From: DAOTTI01 sp034437795
Lineage (GTDB): Bacteria; Chloroflexota; UBA11872; UBA12225
Assembly: GCA_034437795.1 (NCBI GenBank)
Contig: DAOTTI010000243.1
Location: 1-38,489, forward strand
Direction of reading: 5' to 3'
Length of the DNA stretch: 38,489 nucleotides
Shown here: positions 21,995-28,385 of the stretch, one piece after another
Position numbering within the stretch: position 1 is the first letter of the stretch
Layout: each line of letters begins with the position of its first letter
Notes under the pieces: generated by a model
Database searches by the model: none
What the model saw: the letters and a program-made list of their open reading frames with translations, nothing else
Told to the model about the DNA's origin: nothing
Translations under genes and position numbers: made by a program

Positions 21995-22100
21995 AGGGCG
22001 GAGCCCTCCCCCTAGCCCTCTCGGAAGTGATGCCCTCACCCTAGCCGTCTCCCAAAGGGAGAGGGGACGGATCTCCCAGACGGAGAGGGGATGGTGAGGC
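21995..22100. repeat. Two to three module A repeats
   Basis: CCTCCCCCTAGCCCTCTCGG at about 22004-22023, then CCCTCACCCTAGCCGTCTCC with AAAGGGAGAGGGGAC (22033-22069), then CTCCCAGACGGAGAGGGG (22075-22092). They lie between two minus-strand genes. Confidence 0.65.
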
Positions 22101-22117
22101 TGAGGAGGGACTGTGGC

Positions 22118-22711
22118 TCAGGTGCGAGGGCGCTGGGGGATGGGGAGGTGCGTGCGCCCCCAGCGGAGGGCACGGGCGTACCAGGCCAGGTCGGCCACCA
22201 TGTAGTCGATGCGCGGGATGAACTCGGGGCGCAGCAGCCGGCCGTGCTCGTCGAAGATGCTGCGCGCCTCAGTGAAGTGGACCGATTCGCGGATGGGCAG
22301 GGCGTGGAGCTCGATCAGGACGGACTTCAGGTGCTCGGTGGCGCGGATGCCGCCCGAGAGGCCCCCTGAGAGGCCGGTGGCGGCCACCGGCTTGCGGCGG
22401 AGCTCATCGTGCAGGTGGTCGATGGCGTTCTTGATCGCCCCCGTAAAGGAGTGGTTGTACTCCGGCGAGTGCCAGATGGAGGCATCGGAGCGGGCCAGGG
22501 TGGCCCTGAACGCCAGCACGCTCGGGTGGTTGTCGCTCGCTTCCGAGTCGTCGTACATGGGAAGCTGGAGCTCGCGCAGGTCGATCAGCTCGGTCTGGTG
22601 GCCGGCGGCGGCCACCCGTTCCGCCAGGAGCCGCGCCGGATAGAAGCTGCGCCGGTGCTGGCGGATGCTCCCTAGGATGACGGGGATGAAGAGCGGGCCG
22701 GTGGCAGCCAT
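22118..22711 (-). CDS. NAD(P)H-dependent FMN reductase-like flavoprotein
   Basis: 197 aa from ATG 22711. It shows the flavodoxin-like NADPH-dependent FMN reductase pattern: FIPVILGSIRQHRRSFYPAR for the FMN-phosphate loop, ELIDLRELQLPMYDD, the SPEYNHSFTGAIKNAIDHL signature, and KPVAATGLSGGLSGG. These cytoplasmic enzymes reduce FMN, quinones or other acceptors using NAD(P)H. It begins only 24 bp after the 6-phosphofructokinase stop on the same strand, so the two are probably co-transcribed, though no Shine-Dalgarno site is visible at its start. The functional link to glycolysis is unclear. Confidence 0.87.
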   Translation of the reverse strand: MAATGPLFIPVILGSIRQHRRSFYPARLLAERVAAAGHQTELIDLRELQLPMYDDSEASDNHPSVLAFRATLARSDASIWHSPEYNHSFTGAIKNAIDHLHDELRRKPVAATGLSGGLSGGIRATEHLKSVLIELHALPIRESVHFTEARSIFDEHGRLLRPEFIPRIDYMVADLAWYARALRWGRTHLPIPQRPRT

Positions 22712-22735
22712 GGCCGTGCTCGGGGGCCGGCGCGC

Positions 22736-23836
22736 TCAGGCGCCGAAGCTGATGCCGACGCTCTTGGCGGCCTGGACCAGCTCACCGTTGGGGTCGACCA
22801 GCTTGGGGCGGGCGATGGCCTCTTCGATGGGCACGTCCACGATGTCGGTGCCGCGGAGGGCCACCATGCGCCCGAAGCCGCCGCGGGCAATGAGGTGGAC
22901 GGCGGCGGCGCCGAAGCGGGTGCCCAGCACGCGGTCGAAGGGGCTGGGCGAGCCGCCGCGCTGGAGATGGCCGAGCACGGTGGCGCGGGTCTCGGCGCCG
23001 CAGGCCAGGGCAATATCCTCCGCCAGCCGGTTGCCGATCCCGCCCAGGCGGGGCATCCCGCCTTCCAGGCCAGGCCGGGCCTCCAGGAAGGTGGGCTCGC
23101 CCCCCTGGGGCACCGCGCCCTCGGCCGCGACCACGATGGAGAACTTGCTGCCGCCGCGGGCGCGCCGCACCAGGGCCTTGACCACCTCGTCCAGGCTATA
23201 GGGGATCTCGGGGATCAGGATCACATCCGCCCCGCCGGCGATGCCGGCCTCCAGGGCGATCCAGCCGGCGTGGCGCCCCATCACCTCGATGACGAAGACG
23301 CGATTGTGGCTCTCGGCGGTGCTGTGCAGGCGGTCAATAGCCTCGGTGGCGACGTGCAAGGCGGAGTCATACCCGAAGGTGACGTCGGTGGCCGCCAGGT
23401 CGTTGTCGATCGTCTTGGGCACGCCCACCAGGCGCACGCCTAGCTCCAGGAGCTGGGCGGCGATGCGCATGCTGCCGTCGCCGCCGATGGTCACCAGAGC
23501 GTCGACCTCTAGCTCTTTGAGCCGGTCGACGACCTCCTGGGAGCGATCGATTGTCCCGCCCCCTTCCTTGGGCATGGCGAAGGGGTTGCCGCGGTTGCTG
23601 GTGCCGAGGATGGTGCCGCCCCGGGGCAGGATGCCCCGCACGTCGGCTGCGGTCAGCGGGCGGACGCGGGCGCCGCCGCGGCCCAGCAGGCCGTCGAACC
23701 CGCTCTCGATGCCCAGGACCTCCCAGCCGTAGACGCTGATGGCCGTCTTGACCACGGCGCGGATGACGGCGTTGAGGCCGGGGCAGTCGCCCCCGCCGGT
23801 GGAGACTGCGATACGTCGGATCGCGCTGGCTACCAT
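22736..23836 (-). CDS. pfkA: 6-phosphofructokinase, probably ATP-dependent group III type
   Basis: 366 aa from ATG 23836. Family motifs are complete: AVSTGGGDCPGLNAVIRAV, ILPRGGTILGTSN, TIGGDGSMRIA, GVPKTIDNDLAATD with the catalytic Asp, VFVIEVMGRHAGW and LGHLQRGGSPSPFDR. The GGDGS glycine (Gly121) argues for ATP rather than pyrophosphate as donor, because PPi enzymes carry Asp there. The Lys at 141 in PKTIDND is shared with PPi and group III enzymes, so I place it with the actinobacterial-type group III ATP enzymes. It phosphorylates fructose 6-phosphate in glycolysis. It is divergent from a ROK-type sugar kinase, with two GGTCTTGCAAG repeats in between, and probably co-transcribed with the FMN reductase. 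A TATCCT -10-like hexamer ends 10 nt before the ATG. Confidence 0.93.
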   Translation of the reverse strand: MVASAIRRIAVSTGGGDCPGLNAVIRAVVKTAISVYGWEVLGIESGFDGLLGRGGARVRPLTAADVRGILPRGGTILGTSNRGNPFAMPKEGGGTIDRSQEVVDRLKELEVDALVTIGGDGSMRIAAQLLELGVRLVGVPKTIDNDLAATDVTFGYDSALHVATEAIDRLHSTAESHNRVFVIEVMGRHAGWIALEAGIAGGADVILIPEIPYSLDEVVKALVRRARGGSKFSIVVAAEGAVPQGGEPTFLEARPGLEGGMPRLGGIGNRLAEDIALACGAETRATVLGHLQRGGSPSPFDRVLGTRFGAAAVHLIARGGFGRMVALRGTDIVDVPIEEAIARPKLVDPNGELVQAAKSVGISFGA

Positions 23837-23852
23837 GTTCAGTTAAAGGATA

Positions 23853-23881
23853 GGTCTTGCAAGGAGGATCGGTCTTGCAAG
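23853..23881. promoter_or_regulatory. Paired 11-bp direct repeats between pfkA and the ROK kinase
   Basis: GGTCTTGCAAG occurs at 23853-23863 and 23871-23881, 18 bp apart start to start. Each contains the palindrome CTTGCAAG. Position in the divergent promoter region of two sugar-kinase genes makes them a candidate regulator binding site. Confidence 0.5.
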
Positions 23882-23947
23882 AAGGGAGAGGGCTCGCGGC
23901 CGGCATGGGACGCTACCAGAGAGGTACCATTCGTAGAGCATACCGAG

Positions 23948-24892
23948 ATGCCTGTACGGAACGCCGTGGCTGCGGCGCGGTCCAGAGCGGAGGCCATGGC
24001 CCAGGCGCGGCGCCACTATGCCGGCGCCGTGGGGGTCCACATCGGCGGCACGGCCTGCCGCGCCGCGGCCGGCTTTGACGAGCAGCACCTCTGGCGGGGG
24101 CCGCGCCCGGCCGGGGTGGAGGCCATCTGCGACGCGATCGTCGACGCGGCGCGGCGCGTCGAGCCGGCGCCCCAGTTCGTGGTGGTGGCCACGCCGGGGA
24201 AGGTCGATCCGAAGACGGGGGTCGTCTCGGGGGCCGCCAACCTGGGGAGCGATTGGGCTGGCGTGGTCCCGCTGCGCGACCTGCTGGTGCAGCGCCTGCA
24301 GTGCGAGGTGGAGGTACGTAACGACGCCGAGCTAGCGCTGGAGGCGGAGAAGCGGCGGGGGGCGCTGGTGGCGGTGAACGACGGCGCGCTGATCACGCTC
24401 AGCGCCGGCGTCGGCGTGGCCCTGCTGGTGAACGGGCGGGACCAGCCGACGGAGCTGGGCCACAGCGTGCTGCAGTTCGACGGGCCGCCCTGTGAGGGGC
24501 GCCCGCACCGTGGCTGCTTCGAGAGCTTTCTGGGGGGGTGGGCCCTGCCCAAGCGCTATCGGGAGCGCCACCCCGAGTTCACCGGCACCGCCGCGCGGGA
24601 GATCCCCGACGACGAAGAGTTCTGGGCGGAGATGGGGGCGCGTCTGGGCGAGCTGGTGGTGACGCTGTGCCTGCTGGGCCAGCGCCTGGAGGTGATCTCC
24701 CTGATGGGCGAGGTGGCCCTGGCACGCCAGCGTTTTCTCCTGCCTGCGGTGCAATCACGGGTGGAGATCGAGGCGTCGCTGCTGGGTACGGTGCCGCGGC
24801 GGATCGTGGTCACGCCGCTGGGCCATGACGTGGCGGTGCTGGGGGCGCTGCTGCTGGCGCGGGACCTCCTGTATCCATTCCAGATCCCGTAA
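23948..24892 (+). CDS. ROK-family sugar kinase-like protein, divergent active-site motifs
   Basis: 314 aa from ATG 23948. The ATG at 23996 is an alternative that would place GVHIGGT nearer the N-terminus, as in other ROK proteins. Features are GAVGVHIGGTACRAA for phosphate loop 1, NDAELALEAE with the catalytic Asp region, LITLSAGVGVALLVNG for phosphate loop 2, and ELGHSVLQFDGPPCEGRPHR then GCFESFLGG. ROK glucokinases normally have DxGGT and a zinc site CxCGxxGCxE. Here the first Asp is His, and only two of the usual Cys are left in the metal region, so zinc binding is doubtful. Glucose or another hexose is the likely substrate class. It is divergent from pfkA, suggesting joint control of glycolysis. 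It could be a regulatory rather than catalytic family member. Confidence 0.78.
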   Translation: MPVRNAVAAARSRAEAMAQARRHYAGAVGVHIGGTACRAAAGFDEQHLWRGPRPAGVEAICDAIVDAARRVEPAPQFVVVATPGKVDPKTGVVSGAANLGSDWAGVVPLRDLLVQRLQCEVEVRNDAELALEAEKRRGALVAVNDGALITLSAGVGVALLVNGRDQPTELGHSVLQFDGPPCEGRPHRGCFESFLGGWALPKRYRERHPEFTGTAAREIPDDEEFWAEMGARLGELVVTLCLLGQRLEVISLMGEVALARQRFLLPAVQSRVEIEASLLGTVPRRIVVTPLGHDVAVLGALLLARDLLYPFQIP

Positions 24893-25335
24893 GGGCTGCG
24901 CCGGTCCCCCCGGCCCCCTGCCCCGACGCGGAGACGCGGGGACACGCAGACGCGGAGAGGGCAACCCTCACCCCTGGCCCCTCTCCCGCACGCAGGAGAG
25001 GGGGACGTTCGTCGCCGAGCCTGACCCGGAGCGGGTGTTCCCCTCTCCCGCGTGGGGGAGAGGGGGACGACGACCAGGGGGAGAGGAGTTCATCACCTTC
25101 GGCCGGGGTCAAGCCGCACGGCGGGGCTAATGGGCGGTAGGGGTGCGCCCCCGCCTCTTCCGCTCCGCGCCTGCGAGGCTGGACGCGGGCCAGGGCCGTG
25201 GAGACGTGGCGCTGCTAGTCCTCCGCCACGACGACCCTGCTGGGTGCCGCCATCTGGCTGCGTCCACACAAAATCACCGCGGCCAAGTACGAGCAGCAGT
25301 GGACGTGTCACAGCACAATTGGCGACGAGTGCAGG
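24893..25335. repeat. Intergenic region with modules B and C
   Basis: GACGCGGAGACGCGGGGACA and CGCAGACGCGGAGAGGG lie at 24913-24961. CTCTCCCGCACGCAGGAGAG and CTCTCCCGCGTGGGGGAGAG hairpins lie at 24980-25066, and TTCGGCCGGGGTCAAGCCGC at 25099-25120. From 25140 to 25335 no repeat or gene was recognised. Confidence 0.55.
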
Positions 25336-25450
25336 GCCGCGGCCAGGCCGCGGGCGAAGGCTATGGCGCCGCTGCCTGCGCCGTAGTCGGCCGAGAGCAG
25401 CGTATAGCAGCCGCGGCCAGGCCGCGGGCGAAGGCCATAGCGCCGCCGCG
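25336..25450. repeat. About 40-bp direct repeat, 74-bp period, at a gene 3' end
   Basis: A unit beginning GCCGCGGCCAGGCCGCGGGC and continuing GAAGGCyATrGCGCCGCyGC occurs at 25336-25375 and 25410-25449. The right-hand copy is the authentic C-terminal coding segment (AMAFARGLAAA) of the uracil-glycosylase-like gene. The left-hand copy lies at and beyond its current stop codon. Confidence 0.75.
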
Positions 25451-26032
25451 GGCGGGGTGGCGAAGGATGAGGTCCGGCGGTCGGCCCAGCCGCGCCAAGG
25501 CTTCGGCCGCGCGCCGTCCGACGGCGATGGGGCGGGCGTCCGGGAAGGCACGCAGGAAGAGCTGGAGATAGCCCAGGCCCTCCTCTAGCTCGCGGGCGTC
25601 AAGCGGGCGGTTGTGGCCGGCATCGCCCGGCGGGTGGGGATGAAACGGGAAGGCGTTCCAGACGAGGGGTGGGGCAGGGAGCAGGCGAGGCACGTGGCGC
25701 CAGACGATGGAAGCAGTGGCCTCCGAATGGGGCCGGCCCAGCCACTCGCCGGCCTCGAACCTCGCGCCAGCGAACAGGCCCCAGCGGCCCAGATCGGTGA
25801 CCAGCAGCCGGCGACTGGTGAAGGGAATGCCGGTCACGGCGCAGCCGCGGTAGCCGGGCGCCTCGCCGACGAGGATAGTGGCCGCCCCGCAGCCGCCGGC
25901 CACGTCCAGGTAGCGGCGCAGGTTGGCCAGGCGCGCCGCGCCGGCCGCACCGCGGTAGGGATTGGCCACCGTAGCCGAGTCGGGGCGCCTGCCCAGGCGC
26001 TCCAGGAGTTGCGCTAGGTCGCCGGCCGCCAC
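25361..26032 (-). CDS. Uracil-DNA-glycosylase-superfamily protein
   Basis: 223 aa from GTG 26032. Family pattern: ATILVGEAPGYRGCAVTGIP for the water-activating and uracil-binding loop, FTSRRLLVTD, SIVWRHVPRLLPAPPLVWNA then FPFHPHPPGDAG, ARPIAVGRRAAEALARLG, and LILRHPARGGA for the DNA-intercalation loop with the conserved His. It most resembles family 4/5-like UDGs but lacks an obvious four-Cys iron-sulfur cluster, so it may belong to a separate clade. It would remove uracil or related damaged bases from DNA. The C-terminal 15-20 residues after FARGLAAAA (IRCSRPTTAQAAAP) are produced by a tandem duplication of the gene's own 3' end and look non-native. The catalytic core is unaffected. Confidence 0.75.
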   Translation of the reverse strand: MAAGDLAQLLERLGRRPDSATVANPYRGAAGAARLANLRRYLDVAGGCGAATILVGEAPGYRGCAVTGIPFTSRRLLVTDLGRWGLFAGARFEAGEWLGRPHSEATASIVWRHVPRLLPAPPLVWNAFPFHPHPPGDAGHNRPLDARELEEGLGYLQLFLRAFPDARPIAVGRRAAEALARLGRPPDLILRHPARGGAMAFARGLAAAAIRCSRPTTAQAAAP

Positions 26033-26059
26033 AGGCCAAGGGTACCTGCGCCGGCCTGC

Positions 26060-26300
26060 TTGATAGCGAGTAGCGAGTGGCGGGTGGCGACTGGCAGGTG
26101 GCGAGTAGCGAGTGAGGAGCCCTCACCCTGGCCCTCTCCCACAGGGAGAGGGAACTCTTGGTTGGCCGTGAACAGTCCAGGAGAGCGCCAGGCCGTGGCC
26201 GTCGTTCCCCTCTCCGACGCGGAGAGGGGCCAGAGGGTGAGGTCCCTCCTCCCTTCCGGCCCAGCCCCGGCCAAAGGGGTGAGGTCCGTCCTCGCGGCGC
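26060..26300. repeat. Composite D-A repeat followed by module C
   Basis: GATAGCGAGTAGCGAGTGGC through GGCGAGTAGCGAGTGAGGAG (module D, 26063-26119) directly precedes CCCTCACCCTGGCCCTCTCC with CACAGGGAGAGGGAACTC (26120-26157). GACGCGGAGAGGGGCCAGAG and CCGGCCAAAGGGGTGAGGTC (module C) follow at 26217-26287. Confidence 0.7.
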
Positions 26301-26331
26301 CGCGCGTGCCGGCAGGCCGCCGGCGCGCCGG

Positions 26332-28038
26332 TTAGCACGCTCCCACTACTGTTGGTGTCGGGCCCGGCGTCGGCGTCGCCGTAGACGATGGCAGCACCAC
26401 GGTGAAACAGGCCGGGCTGGCATTGAGAAAGCCGTCGGGGCGGCGGACAAAGACGCGCGCCGTTCCGGTGCCGAGGTCACTCGGTACGCGGCCCGCAATC
26501 GAGGTATCCGACCAGCCGTTAGCCTCCACGGGTGCGAACGAGCTCCCCATCAGCACCTGGCCGGTCACGGCGCCAAAGTTAGAGCCGGTGATGAAGAATG
26601 AGCTATTGGGCGCGCCGTAATACGGGTTCATCGACGAGATCGTGGGTGGCGCGGGGGTAGGGGTAACGGAGGGCGTCGGGGTAAGCGACGGCGTCGGCAC
26701 GACGGTCGGGGTGTCTGTGGGCGCGGGGGTGGGGGTGACCTGGGGGGCGAAGCCGATGGCGTTGCTGAAGACGCCATCGGCGCGGCGCACGCGGATCACG
26801 CCGTCCACCGCCCCCTGGGGGACGGTGACGATGATGTTCGTGTCGCTCCATACTTGGGCGGTGGTGAGCTTGCCGGTGAAGAAGACGTGCCCGGGCTGGG
26901 TACCGAAGTTCCGGCCCCGAAGCACGATGTCCTGCCCGATCGCGGCCCCGCCCGGCTCCGCCCCTTCCAGCACCGGCGGCTGGGGGTTCGTCGTGGGCGT
27001 GGCCGTAGCGGCCCCCTCCGGTGGGAGCGGCGTCGGAGTAAGGGTTGGCGGGGCAGTGGGGAAGGGGGTGACGGTGGGGATGGGGACCAGGGTAGGCGGG
27101 ACGGGGAAGGTTGGCGCCGGCGGGACCGGCGTCGGCGAGGGAGGCACGACCAGCGGCACGTCCTCCCGTTCGAAGGCGGCCGTCAGGTCGGTCCCGGGGA
27201 GATCAAAGGGGCGAGCGAGCCACTGGGGGAAGCCGGGCGCGTACTGCGCGGCGAAGCGGCTCGACGCCGCCTGGGCCAGCAGGGCCGGTGGCACGTCGCG
27301 CCCGCGGATGAGCCCCTTGAGGTAGTCCGCCAGCAGGAGGGGCTGGGTCAGCCCGGTGCCGGCGTCGAAGTGCAGCACGCCCCGCTGGAAGCGCTGATAG
27401 ATGAAGGCGGCGTTGGCCGGATCGGCGGCGGGGCGCGACGTTGGAAACCCCAGGAGCTCCAGCCCGATGAGCACCTGCACATTGGGGTCCGTCTCACCGC
27501 CCGCCCGCGCCGGGGCCAGGAAGGCATCCAGGAAGCCAACGGGCAGCCCCCGCCACTCGTTGGGGACGGTCGTGGCGAGAAAGGCGGCGACGGCCTGACC
27601 ATAATCGGGCGTGTCGGGCGAGGGCGCGGCCGAGGCCAGCAAGGGCTCGAAGGCGGGCACCGTGGCGTTGCCGAAGTTGGTGTACGGCAGCAGGCCGTCG
27701 TCCAGGAGGTTCAGCAGCCCGACGCGCCCATCGGGGGTGAGCTGCATCACGTGGCGCTGGAAGAACTGCACGCGCGTGCCCAGGAGCAGAAATGGCCGGG
27801 AGGTGGGATAGCCGAAGGTGGCCACGGCGCCGCGGGCCTGGAAGTACTGCCAGAACGGATCGTCGCCGATCTGGAAGCCGGTCTCGGGGAAGAAGCGCTC
27901 GCTCGGGCGGCCCTGGGCGTGGGCCACGCGGGCGGGCTGGGCCGAGCTGCCGGCTAGGCCCAGGGAGGCGATAAGCAGGAGGGCAGCCACCGGCACGATG
28001 GCCAGCAGCAGGCGGAGGGCGCGCCCACGGTGTGGCAT
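26332..28038 (-). CDS. Secreted protein with two IPT/TIG domains and Pro/Thr linkers
   Basis: 568 aa from ATG 28038, chosen because a classical signal peptide follows (MPHRGRALRLLLAIVPVAAL, then LLIASLGLAG, cleavage after AHA). In-frame codons upstream are repeat-derived. Residues about 35-310 form an N-terminal extracellular domain (FFPETGFQIGDDPFWQYFQA, FGYPTSRPFLLLG, VQFFQRHVMQLTPDG) of a type I associate with secreted Chloroflexota proteins. A Pro/Thr linker (about 325-385) leads to IPT/TIG domain 1 (GAAIGQDIVLRGRNFG then VHFF-like GHVFFTGKLTTAQVW), a second PTPSLTPTPSVTPTPAPP linker, and IPT/TIG domain 2 (APNSSFFITGSNFGAVTGQV, with ARVFVRRPDGFLNAS). TIG domains are immunoglobulin-like and often mediate carbohydrate or surface contacts. 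A surface or adhesive role is inferred. No sorting signal or anchor is seen at the C-terminus. Confidence 0.85.
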   Translation of the reverse strand: MPHRGRALRLLLAIVPVAALLLIASLGLAGSSAQPARVAHAQGRPSERFFPETGFQIGDDPFWQYFQARGAVATFGYPTSRPFLLLGTRVQFFQRHVMQLTPDGRVGLLNLLDDGLLPYTNFGNATVPAFEPLLASAAPSPDTPDYGQAVAAFLATTVPNEWRGLPVGFLDAFLAPARAGGETDPNVQVLIGLELLGFPTSRPAADPANAAFIYQRFQRGVLHFDAGTGLTQPLLLADYLKGLIRGRDVPPALLAQAASSRFAAQYAPGFPQWLARPFDLPGTDLTAAFEREDVPLVVPPSPTPVPPAPTFPVPPTLVPIPTVTPFPTAPPTLTPTPLPPEGAATATPTTNPQPPVLEGAEPGGAAIGQDIVLRGRNFGTQPGHVFFTGKLTTAQVWSDTNIIVTVPQGAVDGVIRVRRADGVFSNAIGFAPQVTPTPAPTDTPTVVPTPSLTPTPSVTPTPAPPTISSMNPYYGAPNSSFFITGSNFGAVTGQVLMGSSFAPVEANGWSDTSIAGRVPSDLGTGTARVFVRRPDGFLNASPACFTVVLPSSTATPTPGPTPTVVGAC

Positions 28039-28069
28039 GCGGCCGGATGATACCGGATAGGGGCGTCCC

Positions 28070-28360
28070 CGCGGCCCCGTGCTCCCCGATATGGGGACGC
28101 AGGGAGTAGCCCTCACCCCCTGCCCCCCGCTCCGACGGGGAGACGCGGAGACGCGGCGAGTGGTCGTCTCGCCTCGGGCGGGCACTCCGGCCCGCTCTCA
28201 CAGGGAGACGGAGCTGGTCACCGGCCGCGAAGGCGGTGCCCTCACCCTCGCCCTCTCCCGATGGGAGGGGTCCGCTCTCCCGTCAAAGCAAGAGGGGACG
28301 AAAGGAGCCCTCACCCTACCCCTCTCCCTTCGAGTGACGCGGCTCGTCGTGCTCCCCCAG
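28070..28360. repeat. Modules B and A repeats
   Basis: GACGGGGAGACGCGGAGACG with CGGCGAG (28133-28160) is module B. CCCTCACCCTCGCCCTCTCC with CGATGGGAGGGG (28240-28271) and CCCTCACCCTACCCCTCTCC with CTTCGAG (28309-28335) are module A copies. No gene was recognised in 28039-28385. Confidence 0.6.
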
Positions 28361-28385
28361 GAAGAGGGGACGCCTCGAACGCGGG

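Noticed and set aside
25336..25450. Possible two-repeat mini-CRISPR
   Set aside because: The repeat unit is the coding tail of the glycosylase-like gene. There are only two copies and no cas genes.
26854..27957. Long plus-strand open frame opposite the IPT/TIG protein
   Set aside because: Its translation is Gly/Arg-rich without motifs. The minus-strand gene has a signal peptide, linkers and two TIG domains.
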